Below are positions 1 to 12,871 of a DNA stretch of 64,000 nucleotides, in pieces. The position numbers were made by a program, and so were the translations under genes. Under the pieces are notes generated by a model. That model made no database searches, was not told where the DNA came from, and was given only the letters and a program-made list of their open reading frames with translations. The DNA comes from Sipunculus nudus. Its lineage: Eukaryota > Annelida > Sipuncula > Golfingiida > Sipunculidae. The first letter of the stretch is position 1. Every line of letters starts with the position of its first letter. The stretch spans positions 8,258,339 to 8,322,338 of the forward strand of contig CM049316.1 of assembly GCA_026874595.1 (NCBI GenBank), read 5' to 3'.

Positions 1-437
1 GTTTTGCCTTCACCTGACAAACTGCACAATCTTCATTTAATTTGCAACCAGTTGGAACCTCTAACACATTACATATTGATTCGGTACCTAACCAGTTTAG
101 TCATTTTACAGTGACACCTGAGTAATGAGACAGGTCAGTCATAACCATTGTGAACATTTTCGGTTCATTCAATGGTGGTATTAATAGACAGTTGGTCTTA
201 TTAAGCAGGTTGTCTTTCTTACAGGTTCCATTGTGTTTTACCGTCTATAACAGGTTTGCCATTGGCGGAGTTTCCATTCCTCTTCACCTTTTGCATACGA
301 CATTTATTCTTCTAAGAGCCTTTCGGTTTTCAGTTTGCACTTTTCGCATTCACGTACACAAGGCTTATCCCCCGTGGGTATATTGTTGGTTTGGCAGACG
401 GAGTGGATATTCTTGAGATCTTTGACTATTATTGCCT

Positions 438-735
438 CCGCAAGGAGGGTATGCTTTCATCCCCCTTCGTGTTTGTGTGTTTGTTCACAAAATAACTTAC
501 TAAATAATGAACGGAATCTAATGAAATGTTCAGGGCCAATGGAATGGGCCAATGAAGATTCGAGAGATCCGGTGCAAAATCCGGATTTAGGAACGCCATC
601 GATGAATATTCTCAAATATAAAGTAATTTACGCACAAATGAACCTTGGAATATGGGCAGAATAAGTGAATGCAAACACAGGTTAGGGTGTCCACAATAAG
701 GACTCCTACATGGCGGAGGCTTGCATTCCTAAAAA
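438..735 (+). repeat. Dispersed repeat copy 1 (gttcacaa...tgaacggaatct family)
   Basis: Shares in order with 29640-29965: 'ttgttcacaa', 'atgaacggaatct.atgaa', 'ggaatggg..aatgaagaatcg', 'ggaacg.catc', 'tggaatatggg', 'aatgcaaacacag' and 'acatggcgga'. Small open frames here are chance. Confidence 0.6.
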
Positions 736-1657
736 TGCGGATTTCTAGTATTGATATTAAATTCATATGAGCATAATAAAATCATGTGTCTGACCTGCCA
801 TTAATATTTAAGAAACTAATATACAGGTACACTTACACGTACGTTTAAACATTATTTGAATTGTGGCCCATGTTACTCAAGGAGTGCATTTTATGTGCAG
901 ATTATAGGTGAATCACATATGAAAATATATTAAAATTTAGCCACTTAAACAAGATAGAAACTAAAACAGTATCATCACTAATCATACTTTTTATGTTAAA
1001 AGCATTTTCAGGAACAAAACAATTGTTATAAACATACCCATTTAAAATGTTACTAATCGGTAAATTTATAAATTTCACCTAAAGTATTTCATCAAAATTT
1101 ACTTTGTGCTATGGGCAGTTTGAAAAAAGAGAGGGGTACAGTACTGGTATGCTTGTTTGTTCTTTACTTCTGTTAAGGAATCGTCGTTATATAATCCTCA
1201 TGGCCATGTTCATCCCCCCACGGCGTGACCAAGATTACGAGGGCGCGGTCTATTGATATAACGAACGTAGCATGGGGCCTTGGACGCTGGTGTTTTATGA
1301 TTGAAGGCATATTGAACGACTGAAGGAATTTAACGGGAGCCTGAGCATTGAAAGTAAACTTTGGCTGCCTGCTGATATTTCGCCTGACTGTGACATCCCT
1401 CAGTACCCGCAGGTTAATCCGCCAGCAGATGACACGCAACGACGGCAAGTTAAATGTGATACATCAGCAACTCTCAGATATCTGTCAGTCCCGCACGCGA
1501 TAGTGGTTATTAATATACGCCTTAATATACCTCACCTGGGGAGTTTGTCCCGGGACTTATATGACGGTTTAGACATCAGATAACCTTTCTAAACCAATGC
1601 TACTTTGTATGATACGGTTCCCGGGTCTACTTACAGAGGAAACATGGTTGTGACAGA

Positions 1658-2099
1658 TACTGCGGTTGGCTTCATATTCGCGAGGCTGAAATTTCGCGAT
1701 TTTTCCATTTTTAATGTTTTGCGAGGGTTTCATTTTCGCGATCTCACAAGAACCTACTAGTATATCAAATCTTTGGCAAAACCATATACCTTTGTGTTTT
1801 ATAAAATGAGAATAGGTCATGCGTTTGTGACATTTTCTTATATAATGATGGGCCAGTACACACAGCATAGGTGGTTTAGTTCAAATTTAAGGTTTAAATT
1901 TCCCTATACCTGCAAGGATGTAATTTATTAAAAAAATTCTCTCTGTTCTAACCTATTAACATACAAGTATTGATTACACTAAATAAGAAGAACATTCTCA
2001 ATTGGCCGATTATTCCCGAGGGTTTCATTTTCGCGATTATTTCCCATTTGCGAATATCGCGAAATTAAAACCCTCGCGAACAAAAAGGCAACCACAGTA
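1658..2099. mobile_element. MITE, family with tactgtggttgcc / cgcgaaa ends (Tc1-mariner-like)
   Basis: Left end tactgcggttggcttcat with attcgcgaggctgaaatttc; right end, reverse complemented, is tactgtggttgccttttt with gttcgcgagggttttaattt. About 35 of 43 positions match by eye. TA at both borders suggests TA target duplication. No transposase frame. Related copies are at 6072-6366 and about 40495-40785. Confidence 0.65.
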
Positions 2100-2423
2100 G
2101 TTAAAACCATAATTTCACATATACATGTACATGAGCTTTATCCATAACCTAGCCCCTTACCTATATTGTATATGCAGGTCGGTTTTTACCGTGTGGTCTG
2201 TCATGTCTCACGAGTGTGGACATTTCTGCAATTTTGTTTCCCTCAGTCTTGAAGATGTAGAAAAAATGCTTATAGTTCGATCCTCGCAACAGAAATATTT
2301 TAATTAATATATTGAATATGAGTTTTATGGAAACTAACCTTTACCTTATGGTATGCTATTTTGTGTGAATTCATACATGAGTGCAAATTTCTCAGGAATG
2401 ACTTCATCAATTTTTTCTTTTTT

Positions 2424-2456
2424 GGGGGGTGGGGGTGGGGGTGGGGTGGGGGTGGG
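2424..2456 (+). repeat. G-quadruplex-prone G tract
   Basis: Six runs of 3-6 G separated by single T. Fits the G3+N1-7 rule many times over. Creates chance Gly/Pro open frames on both strands. Confidence 0.8.
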
Positions 2457-3987
2457 AAGGAGTGACTTTTGGTCTTGGTCAATTAACAGAATCCACTTTG
2501 CAAGGCGTGTAGCCACATTCTTTTTGTTTCCGTGCCGTTTTAATTGTAACCGGAGACCATGTCTTCAGTTCGACCTTTAAACAAACATCCATATTTTTCA
2601 TAAACTTCATCTTTTCTAGAAATGGGTTGCAAGCTTCAGAGTATGGGTCATGATTCATAATTACCCACGTTTCCAGTTATATGCTAAATAAATTGTTCTG
2701 AAATGTTTCCTTGCCATTCATCTTGGCATCTTCTAGCTTTATACGTTGAAAAATACATGTTGCGCCACCTATGTTGCATAACAATATATACATTAAGTGT
2801 ACAGAGAGTCATTGATGTCACCGGGACAATTATGTGTTAATCACATGGTCTAATTTAATATACTGTACTTAACATGGGCTCAAGAATCCGATTTTTTTGT
2901 AATTAAAATTTAAGTACAGTCGTATGAATAGATATGTAACTCTCATTATATGACGACTAGATGAGAGACGTCTAGACGGAAGGCAAGTCGCCGGCTTATG
3001 TGCTTTATAAATTAGTTTCCTGTTACACACTTTCTGTCCGTCCGTCCGTCCGTCAGTTTGCTCCTTTCTCCCTCCTCCGCCAACGTCTTAAAATTGATCA
3101 TGCGAGCCGTTGAATAACCCCACCTTTCCTAATTATCAACACGATGTCAGGAGTACCTAACGCATAGGTATAAAGTATTAAGTTTTTTTTTTTATTTTGC
3201 ATTCCTATATCTCAGAGTCTACACGAAGCTCAGTTAAGCGAATATTGTGTTAATTAAAGTACTGCCTAGACATATATAGATTATGGTTTTATACTTGAAT
3301 GCCAAAAAATATGCCTCTAAAGTTCGTAGTTCTTATGAATTACCAAATACAAAACCCACGTGTGTATGAAAACTTGGAAACTAACAGTAACTGTTTGTAC
3401 CTATTTTACAGCTTAATTAATGACCACTGTGCTGTTAGGCTGGTTATAAAAGTATGAGGACATATTTATCCTTTCTTTTGTATGAAAAGCCAGTTCACAG
3501 ATAAGTCCTTGGGAATAAACATTCCACGACTCGAGACAACCTGAGTGCTTTTGTTTTAATTTTCCTGTACAAATTGACTAATCTAATTTTTTATACATTT
3601 GGGTTTGTTGAGAGGGCGGTGAGGGCATGGGTTCTGTTTGACCAGCAACACGACTCCTCCTCTAAACTCCTTACAGATATCAGCGCTGACGGCGAGTAGA
3701 ACTGCGCGTGCTGTTAATGAGCAGGAAACCAGTCTAAGTATTGACTGTAGCTGTGAACGGTTGTGCTGGCCAGGGCGTGGCTGCTGGAAACAGAAGCTGT
3801 ACCAGCATCCTGCACGGAAGCACCAGACAAACATGCAATGTCATTCAAGGACAGATATTTATTTAATTGATGATCCATTTTAGCCAGCATTGAATAATTT
3901 AGTGGTATAGCTGCTGTCGCCATTGGCGCCCCGTTCTCCCTGCTGTCGATGCATGCAGCTGCCCGCGTGTAATAGCTCTGCTAAATC

Positions 3988-4038
3988 ATGGCTGGTTTAC
4001 GACAAAAGGCTGTCTACTGGGTGCTAGGGCTATTATTA
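3988..4038 (+). CDS. Candidate first coding exon: strong signal peptide, gene unknown
   Basis: ATG at 3988 has a strong Kozak context (A at -3, G at +4) after a relatively GC-rich leader (about 3895-3985, with an inverted CCAAT box at 3921). It encodes M-A-G-L-R-Q-K-A-V-Y-W-V-L-G-L-L-L, a classical signal peptide start. A good donor, 'tta|gtatgt', ends it in phase 0; unspliced, it runs eight more codons to TAA at 4060. It may be the first exon of the receptor gene (a 20-kb first intron, needing at least one more exon because of the phase) or of a separate gene containing the Reeler-like patches. Confidence 0.4.
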
Positions 4039-5067
4039 GTATGTGTCATCAAACATTTATAATCCCTATGGACTCTAGTTATCTATATTCTGTTATTGTC
4101 CTCGCACTCCGATTGTCACAGAGTTTCAACGCTGATATGGAAATCTGTTATTTGCCTTCAAGCGACGAAAAGCTGACTTTCCTGCACGAGTCTCCTTTAA
4201 TCAACACCAGTTTTATTAATTAATGTATAAATATGCATTATTTTGAACCAGAATAGAGATCTGTAGGGTTTGGAATGAACATATATGTGAGGTAAAACTG
4301 GTATAAAACTCGACGTTGAAAACAAATTCAGACGCTTTAAGAACATTCGCAAAAATTAATATTGCAAAATAAAATTTTCATGTCAACACAAGGTCATTAA
4401 TAACGCAAATACCATATATCTGTTCCCGTCATTATCAGGTCATACAAATCCCATCATGCTGCGTGGCATTTATCTTTAATACATGCTTTGTACAATATTA
4501 AAAAAGATAAATAATTTTGAAAACCTGTACTTTATTGAACCGTACAGACCTCATAAATATGTAATAAAACGTTACATATTTCTCTCCAGACAATAGCATT
4601 AGCAGTTACACAGTGGTGACATTTTTGTTTCTTTAATGTTTTCGGTTTTACCAGTCCAACTAGTATTTATTTCTTTGTGGGGCTTTACGATATAATTATA
4701 TAATGCCATCACGTGTTATAAACATTTATATTTTATTACTAGGGACACGTAAAAATTTAATTATTATAAATAAGTAAAAATAACATTTAGCAAATATCGG
4801 TAGTGTTTTTTTTTTTTTAAATTAATATTACAGTTACACCTTAGCATACAAAATCTGGCAGAATGCTATATACATTGTATATTGGTCAAGGGGAAAAAGG
4901 AGATCGACGTACCGAATAACTAAAATTTTCGAGATGAAAATGACAAAGACTTTTTTCCATCGTTAACGACAAACGATCATTGTCTTCTATTAGGGCCTTC
5001 TTGCCTATGCTACAGAGAAACTTAGAATACTTTATCAGTAATAAAAACCGATATCATACCAATGCAG

Positions 5068-5202
5068 ACAACAACATTTGATCCTAATACGACAACAAAG
5101 GAAACACAGCCATACAGTCTTGTCGTGGTCACGTGGACAGCCCGCGTCGTGTCTGAGGAACCTGATAAACCTAATTTTTACATGACGGCCAGACACAGTT
5201 AC
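5068..5202 (+). CDS. Possible exon fragment resembling the end of a Reeler domain
   Basis: The open frame reads Y-S-L-V-V-V-T-W-T-A-R then P-D-K-P-N-F-Y-M-T-A-R. Reeler domains end with a beta strand carrying W-x-A-P and, about 10-15 residues on, F-x-A-T. A possible acceptor (caatgcag) ends at 5067 in phase 0, but its pyrimidine tract is poor and no clear donor is seen. A second patch with the same V-T-W-T-A core lies at 22392. The 3' boundary is uncertain. Confidence 0.25.
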
Positions 5203-5422
5203 CGTAATAAACTCACTCAGTACCAAAATGACCTTAATAATTGTCTGGCGTGTTAAGCCCATAAGTACGTCATCATTTCATCCGAATCACTTCTGCAGCA
5301 CAAATTAACAATTACCATAATTACTATATTAATGAATACGACTGAGACGTCTTAATAAGCTGTAATAATCTGGCTCTTAAAGTATCAAGTTTTCCTTATA
5401 CTCCTACTCCTATATATACAGT

Positions 5423-5425
<3 letters not shown>

Positions 5426-5472
<47 letters not shown>
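5426..5472. repeat. (AT)n microsatellite
   Basis: About 23 pure dinucleotide units. Confidence 0.95.
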
Positions 5473-5477
<5 letters not shown>

Positions 5478-6071
5478 ATTCTTTTAAAATTTTCTTTCAT
5501 TTTCTGGAAATTGAAAATCCAAATGAGGAGCAGCGATCATTTTAAATACAACTCTGTTACCCCCATATAACAAACTGACAATCACACTTCTTGGGGAATG
5601 AAAGTTGGTATACAAAAAAAAACGAAATATTTCTGAAATTTTACCGGAACCCGCATAGGAACCTGTTGATTGATCAAAATGAACCTGCACTGGAATGATC
5701 GTCATGAACTGGCTCTGTAACGGTACACCCAGTAAAATGATTACACAATGTCAATGACTTCATAAATAAAGAATGTGAAATTAAATACCAATGAACTAAC
5801 GATATAAATTATGCACCGAGGCACTCAGGACCACAACAGGGTGAGGCGTACAGCAGTCTTTCCAGGATGCGATCAGAGGCCTTTAGTATCATACCACAGA
5901 TTACACATACAGCAATTACCGAGTGTATCATCGATCTGAAGAATCTCTGTAACATCAGCGTTTACACACGGAAGGACTGCAATATCTTCGTCTCAAACTT
6001 CCAAAGGGATAGGAATAGAGTACATATCTAAAAACTGAGGGAACTATTGAAAAGCCGTGCCTATTTTTGGA

Positions 6072-6366
6072 TACTATGGTTGACATTTTGTTCGCGACAG
6101 TTTCCAATTCGCGAGTGGCAAAATATCACGAAAATATAACCTTTGTGAATAGGAAGGTCCATCCTCGAAAGCAAGTCGAAAGGAAAAGATTAATGCTATG
6201 AAAAAATAACAGATCTTGTTTATTTCTAAATCAGATATAGCTATTATAAATGATATTTAGAGGTGAAGAGGTTATTCTATCGAGTGCCATGGCCAAAATG
6301 GAACCCTCGCGAAACAAAGAAAAAAATGAAAATTTAAACCTCGGGAATATTAATACAACCACAGTA
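6072..6366. mobile_element. MITE, second copy of the cgcgaaa family
   Basis: Starts tactatggttgacattttg and gttcgcga, ends 'aatacaaccacagta', with an internal 'gaaccctcgcgaaac'. Its middle (aggtcc.atc..gaa.gcaagt) matches the copy at 40.5 kb. Confidence 0.6.
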
Positions 6367-6430
6367 TGTGTAAGTCGCCCTCCTTGGGCAGTTTGTTAGT
6401 TAACCCAAAGCAGAATTATCAGTGAATGTG

Positions 6431-6612
6431 GAGCATGGTGGCGTAATGGTTAGTGCGCTGGATTCGTGACCGGAAGGTTGTGGGTACGCGTTTCAATCTG
6501 ACCGCTTTCCGCGCTAAGTAGCCAGGCGTTTGTCTTTACCACATGCGTGCGCTCTCTTCAACCAGGAGTGAATGAATACTGGTCTAAACATGGGTGTCAG
6601 GCATGAGTGTTA
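6431..6612 (+). mobile_element. tRNA-derived SINE
   Basis: A-box-like tggcgtaatggttagtgcgc at 6439 and B-box-like ggttgtgggtacgcgtttca at about 6476, spaced as in a tRNA promoter. A non-tRNA body and an AT-rich tail follow. The acceptor stem does not close, so it is not a functional tRNA. Confidence 0.6.
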
Positions 6613-6955
6613 AATTGATATGTAAATATTCATATATTTATATGTATATATATAATTATATATATAATCAAAGTAATACACATAGAATTCACATCTTTAT
6701 TCGAACCAAGGTACATACAAATAGTTTTAATATAAAATAGTAAGGATTAAGGGACACAAAGTACCATTATCTATGTTACAGCATCGCAAGTAGACAGATA
6801 TTTTATTATTTCTAATATATCATCATAGGAGCATCCATCTAATTCCAGAATTTATCAGTACTTTCAGAAACTGAACGTTGTTATTCACACTTCTAACTTT
6901 AGATTTAAAGTTATGCCTCTCCACGTGTCTAATATTAGGTCCAATAAATAATATG

Positions 6956-7160
6956 ACTATTATCACAGTCTCTAAGATCTTACGCCCTTCTTAGAATTTA
7001 ATTTTCCTGGTTATTATCGACGCTGACGAGGCAGCTCGGCAGCAGATCTGACATTTGCGCTTCTAAAGAAGGCCAGTAGGTAAAGCGCTTTGCAAAGAGC
7101 GTAGTTATTATCAGAGTCCTTAAGATTTTACGCCCTTCTGGAAATTTAATATACCTCATT
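6956..7160. repeat. Direct repeat pair around the deleted element
   Basis: 'ttatcacagtctctaagatc' with 'ttacgcccttcttagaattt' at 6956-7011 recurs as 'ttatcagagtccttaagatt' with 'ttacgcccttctggaaattt' at 7105-7160, roughly 80 percent identical by eye. Confidence 0.6.
7060..7103 (-). mobile_element. Internally deleted MULE-like relic
   Basis: The cttctaaagaag block is followed almost directly by taggtaaagcgctttgcaaa and gagcgta, joining the two ends of the family seen at 46462 and 62296. Direct repeats of about 55 bp flank it (6956-7011 and 7105-7160). Confidence 0.45.
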
Positions 7161-8886
7161 TCAGCCCCGCACGTTTCTTAAATGTATACAGGGAGGAGTC
7201 GCAACAAAACATTTCCATCTAATCACATTAATTTAAATGAGTTCCTTAAACATTCAGACGGAGCTAGCTGCGTTTGACTGTGTAAAGTAAGTGGCATGAG
7301 TATATGTGAATCGATCTGGTATATGTAACAGAACACCTAAACCCAATTTAAAAAAAAAAATGTATTTTTTTTGCACATTGCTTCATGAGCTTTTAGAATT
7401 GCCCCTAATAATTAAATCTCGCGTTTTATAACTTGAATAGTGAAATAAACCTCTTTGTGATAATTCACAATACATCTCGCTGTCATTAGGGTGAAAATAA
7501 GGTTGTACATTATATACAAGTCTATACTTTATCTGAAATAAATATCAAAATATGCATGCATATGACCAATACATATGTTTTCCATTATTGATATTATTCA
7601 TTTATTTTTTTTTCATTTCAGCTTTTACTGGCTGAATAATTTTAAGCCTAAACGTTAGCAGTAAAAGTTAACAGTATTTCATGTAAATTTATACCAGTTT
7701 TATATAAGTTTAAATAACAATAGGTATGATCATTGATTCAAAAATAAGGCAGGAGTAAAACAAAAAATAATCTCAGTTTAATGTTTGAAATTGTAATGTT
7801 TTCTCTCAGCATCTGTGCGAATATTTTATGTTTTGTTTCAAACCAAAGAGAAACCAACGCTTTGAATCTCACCAGGACTGTACAATACCTGTTGTTTAGG
7901 TTCTGGTATGACGATCTCAAGGTAAATATGAAATGATTATTTTGGCATCCGATACATTCACCAAAGGTAAAAGATCTTTATGGGCATGTGTTGGCCATGT
8001 CCGTTGCCACTTTGATATTATAGTATTGCAAAATGTAAAGACACTCCTTATTTTGTTTGGCATATTTAATAATTTTAAATTGCGTTAATTTTTAATTAGA
8101 AATAAAATATCAGTTTATTTATCATTACATAACTCTAGATTAAGAAGATATACAAATCGTTACAATCCGTCCCGGATCGATCCACAGATTACCGTTATTA
8201 TTAGTCCGTAGCGGACAGAGTAAACCTGATATAGTAAAGGTTGATTTAGTGTTATGTTGCTTGCTTTAATTTTCGTGGCTTCTTCTCGTCTTATCATAAT
8301 ACATGAACATTCGTAATTATCTCAAAAACAGACAGATACCCCCCAGCTTATTAAACCAAAAAAATAAAATATATTATTTGGCGCTATGCCTCTGGTGTGA
8401 GCCATGTCTTTAGCGCCACCTTTGATTACACCGACGACATATGACAGGTTTCAAACGCCCCTCATGTGGCTCCTGATCATCACCTACCAATCTGTGCTTT
8501 ACTCTCTAGAGCAACAAACCATCGCCATAGAAACCGAAGAGCCTAAAATAAATTAATTTTCAGTCTGGTATAGCACGAAAGACTTTACGCGTATGTCAGC
8601 AGGGCGAGAACATAATTTTAATTACTCTCGTGTAGGGATTTCTGCATAAAAAAACAGCAATGGGAACTAGTGTTCTTTCGGCTAATTTATCACGCGCACG
8701 AGTTAGAAATATACGAGCCCCTACTATAGATAATAACACAAATCCCGTGGTGGTAATCCAAGCCTCTTGCTTTCATGTGACAGGCCTTTAAGAAACAGCA
8801 CACCCACTATCTCGCAATTCAACAGAGGGATTCTCCTGATGGTCACAGCACTAAAGCAGGCAACCTTAAAAGTCCAACGGGCAAAT

Positions 8887-8899
8887 TATATATATATAA

Positions 8900-8955
<56 letters not shown>
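8887..8955. repeat. (AT)n microsatellite, slightly interrupted
   Basis: TA units with two 'aaata' interruptions at the left edge. Confidence 0.95.
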
Positions 8956-8957
<2 letters not shown>

Positions 8958-10181
8958 CCAAAGAAAGAGCTTAATAGAAATGCCAACATATAGTCGATTT
9001 TTAAAATGAAAAGATGGTCACCGTCAACAAATATGTATGGCGGGAAATGTTGGCAGTTTTTTTGTGTATATCGAATACGGAGTACTTTCCTCGGAGTACA
9101 TCGTTTCCGTTCCCCACACCTTTATCGAAACCTGTCAGGTTTATTTCTACCAGTTATTCGAAACTGCTCATGGGAGATGCCATTTTACGTGCACACTTAA
9201 CCCGGATGCCACAGATCGCATGTCGAAATAAAGGGTATACCGAGATCATTGATAAATTTCCGTCTGTCTGCTCGTGTACAACATACTCCAGTTCTCTTCC
9301 TATATTCTTAAACTGTCCATCCGTCGAATCTTTCTTCCCTCGAAATTTCTGCTCCGGAAATTTTAGTGTCTTTAAGCAATTACTGTTGCCGTTTATGTTA
9401 ACATTTGGTTTAGCATGACCTAAATATTTGTAGAAACTCAGTATCTTTGGAAATTGCTGCTTAATTTAAGAGCTATTGGTATCCCCGTGGACAGTCCTAC
9501 TGAACAACCTCAAAATTTCCTTAAATAAAATATTTGAAATTTTGAAAAACCTATTTCAACTCGCAAGGTTATATACTGGTATAATTTTACATTTACGCAG
9601 TAAATATAATCAGGGTGCAAATATACAGATCTGAAGGAAGGAATAGGTTTTTACTAGTGCCGTCTAGAGACTAAAACTGATCATTCAGACTCATTCGTCT
9701 CCTGTTCAGAGTTGCCACCTACCTATGATCGTATTAACGTATTTATTAGTGTCAGTAAACAGACAACGCAGCATTTTTTGACAATTCAAACGAAGTTTTT
9801 TCCCTGTTAATCTCAACTTCTCCCCAAAATGTTCGTTTACCAAAATTTAAAACAGACTGACCTGAAGCACCTATATGTATTTTTGTTTTATTTTTTTCAG
9901 AGCACACATTTCCAGCGACGCCCCCAAGCTGCATTTCATTATTTTCAATATAACCATGTCGCGACAAATGACTAGATCAACAAGTATTTTTCACACACAC
10001 TACGCCTTTTGCAACAGCATGCCATCATGCCAAGCAAACTGAAATGAATACACTTCAATGTAAATGAAAAGAGAGAGGACCAATCAAAATAAATGACAAC
10101 ACAGTTTGATAATTTGATCCAAACATTCAAGGAATAACCAATATCCTTGACGAAACTACAAAGTCAATGCATACGTAGTTA

Positions 10182-10385
10182 TTATGTTACATTTGGAACT
10201 CGCGAGACCATGTATTGGGCTATATCAATAGGCGGTAGCAGTACCACCAGGTAGGAACAATTGAACTGGGTTCCGGGAAGAAGTGGGCTCCCCTTCCGGG
10301 TTCTGTCAATCACGTTTCCGCCCTCAATGTCACTTAACAAAAGGTCAGTACGTGCAAGTGAGCAGTTGAGTGACAGGAGTATCAT
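10182..10385 (-). CDS. Unassigned open frame in a GC-rich patch
   Basis: A 67-codon minus-strand frame starting M-I-L-L-S-L-N-C-S-L-A and containing F-N-C-S-Y-L-V-V-L-L-P-P, which faintly recalls the Cys-aromatic strand of a CUB domain. No splice donor in the right place and no second CUB half nearby. Likely chance or a relic. Confidence 0.12.
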   Translation of the reverse strand: MILLSLNCSLARTDLLLSDIEGGNVIDRTRKGSPLLPGTQFNCSYLVVLLPPIDIAQYMVSRVPNVT

Positions 10386-11429
10386 TACAGCATCGCAGAC
10401 AATGAAGGTTTGATACGGGAGCTAGGAAGTAATACTATAGAGTACTTGACGGTTAACGAACTGATATTTTACTGATATTGTTTTTTCCGTTTTAATTTAC
10501 AAAAAAAAATACAATATAAACAATATATTTAGTTTTATTTAGTTTCTATGAAGCACTTCTTGTTCCTGCAACTCATCCTATTTTACTTTTACATTTTGGC
10601 AAGAGACATTGTCTTCTGTGGCTCGCTGGAGGCCTCACAGGGAGGGCCTCTTCAACACCGTCTGTCAGGCTGAACATCCGTGTAGCAATTTGGAGTCGAC
10701 GGACGCCGCAGACATTTACGTACCTAGCAGGGTATATTACTAGGAAATTTTAGAACTGCACGAATATTTGTCATCAATTGTTGCCTTGGCGAACATAAAA
10801 TGAAGTTTATGGCGCCAAATTAAAAAGTTACGGCTATTTATAGAGAAGGGATTTTGGTGGTGATATCGGACACTTTTGGCTTCGTCGGCTTATGATTGCG
10901 TGACTAATCAAAACATCGTCGGTTTCTGTGTATTATTTCAAACCTCACGAAAATGAGATTTTTTTAAAGACTAAAATCACAGGTCAATATAAATATTATC
11001 AATTAATTATTTATGAAAATATAACAAATTTTATCGAATTATTAGAGAAAGAACATTTTTTGCAAACCTATAACATAGCCAATTATAAGGTGTATAGCCT
11101 TTATAGTTGTGTTCGACATTCTTAAATTCAATTATTCATTCATGAGCATTATATAATATTTTGAGTTTTCAGCTTGTGTTTGGGAAACACCAGAATAACT
11201 ACTGTACATTTTTCATTTACGACTACAAAAATAGGGGCCCAATGCACAAGTTTTAGTCTGCCCCCTGATATTGCAATATGGCTGCTGTATCCGTTAGTTT
11301 TCTATGTATGGGTCACGTCGGACACCAACCATCAAGCAGCAATATTCTTTTGATTGATGACCTTAATTTCTCTTTTAAACGAAGAACATACAATCAAATT
11401 TGTAATACAATAAAGAAATATAGTAAAAT

Positions 11430-11463
11430 AATAATAATAATAATATTAATAATAATAATAATA
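11430..11463. repeat. (TAA)n microsatellite
   Basis: Eleven units, one changed to 'tatt'. Confidence 0.9.
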
Positions 11464-11909
11464 TTAGTAACAGAGTGTTGACAGTTAATATGGTGCATAT
11501 AATCATTACACAAATTCTGTCAAAAAGTACAGACGTACCCTAGTTTAACGGGCAGAAAGTAGCTGACTTTATTATTTTACAACCGCTAAATAGTTTTTTG
11601 GTAGATTTTTGTTTAATGAAGGTCTAACAGTCTGAAAATAAAGCTAAGCACATATGTAAACAAAACGTAAAAAATTACGGTTAAACATAATACTTGCCTG
11701 TTGACTAATCATTAAACATTCCATATCATGATCATCTAGATTATAAAGCGAGGCAGCTTCTTGGATCCGACTTTTATATTATTTACATGTGGGCCAAAAC
11801 CACTGTGATGTGACTGTATAAGAAGACCATTTAATACCCCACCTTGCCAAACCGATCGCCGGACAGGAAACAGTTTGATGGTGACACCTGATGACAATAC
11901 GTCATTGTC

Positions 11910-11913
<4 letters not shown>

Positions 11914-11964
<51 letters not shown>
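11914..11964. repeat. (AT)n microsatellite
   Basis: About 25 units; generates chance Ile-Tyr open frames. Confidence 0.95.
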
Positions 11965-11968
<4 letters not shown>

Positions 11969-12627
11969 TTAAAGAGTAGCCACCATAGCGTGCCATTTAT
12001 ACGCGGTCATACGCCTTGGAGCTGTCGAGGAAAAATGCATAAACCAATGAACCTTTTTCAAGATTATGGCAGAGACATTCAAGCAAGTTGAAAACGTAAT
12101 AAGGGACCCTAGCCCAGGCTGAAATGCCCCTTGCATACTATCTGGGAAAATAATACCCTTGATTCTTATGATAGCTTCGCATGATTCTGTTCTTAATGAC
12201 TACTTCTAACAGTTTATATAAACATGGCAGAAGGGTGATACCCCGGTGGTTATCGGGGTGAGACCTATGCTTTAATAGGTTTACAACAGAGTGACAGTGA
12301 GGCCAAGATTAATCCTAATAGGAACAAATGACTGATTAATATTAAGTTAAATAGGACTTTAATGGGGTTACGTAATTTTGGGCCTTAATTTTCAGCGGAT
12401 ATATTATCGTGGCCTGCCCCTTTCCTTTTTTCAAACACTTCAGGGCTACTGATATTTCAGAGTCGGTAAAGTTTTCATCGAAAACAGTTATGTTGTTTTG
12501 TTAAAATGAGCGAACATGGTCTAAAATCCTCTACAATTTAATCAAAATTATTATGACAATGAGGCAAATCTTCATCAGAATACAGATTTTCGAAGTACAT
12601 GGCCCGACTATCATTATCATTACACAT

Positions 12628-12710
12628 AACCTTGCATCCGAACCATAAAATACACAGAACCCCGTGCGAACCTTGCATCCGAACCATAAAATACACAGAA
12701 CCCCGTCCGA
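12628..12710. repeat. 41-bp tandem duplication
   Basis: 'aaccttgcatccgaaccata' with 'aaatacacagaaccccgt' repeats at 12628 and 12669. Confidence 0.9.
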
Positions 12711-12795
12711 CCCGTGCGTGACACATCATCCGTGAACTTTTGCACTGCTAAGATCCGTATATATAACACCAGTTATTTGCACTAAAAACCTGAAC

Positions 12796-12799
<4 letters not shown>

Positions 12800-12854
<55 letters not shown>

Positions 12855-12871
12855 GAGAGGGGGGGGGGGGA
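12800..12871. repeat. (GA)n microsatellite with a G run
   Basis: About 28 GA units, then gagagg followed by 12 G. Confidence 0.95.

Larger units (their letters stand above)
1..3987. other. Non-coding stretch, left edge
   Basis: AT-rich. Holds the dispersed repeat at 438, the MITE at 1658 and the G tract at 2424. The GC-richer patches at 1190-1510 and 3600-3830 have open frames on both strands but no domain. A (TCCG)4 run lies at 3037. The last 90 bp before 3988 look like a leader or promoter. Confidence 0.5.

Noticed and set aside
1173-1448. 91-codon minus-strand open frame in a GC-richer patch
   Set aside because: No domain recognised and no splice sites that extend it; could be a repeat relic.
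6431-6505. Functional tRNA gene
   Set aside because: A and B boxes are present, but the acceptor stem does not pair and the body continues as a SINE.
9014-9418. 134-codon plus-strand open frame
   Set aside because: No domain, no signal peptide and mixed low-complexity content; overlapping frames of similar length make chance likely.
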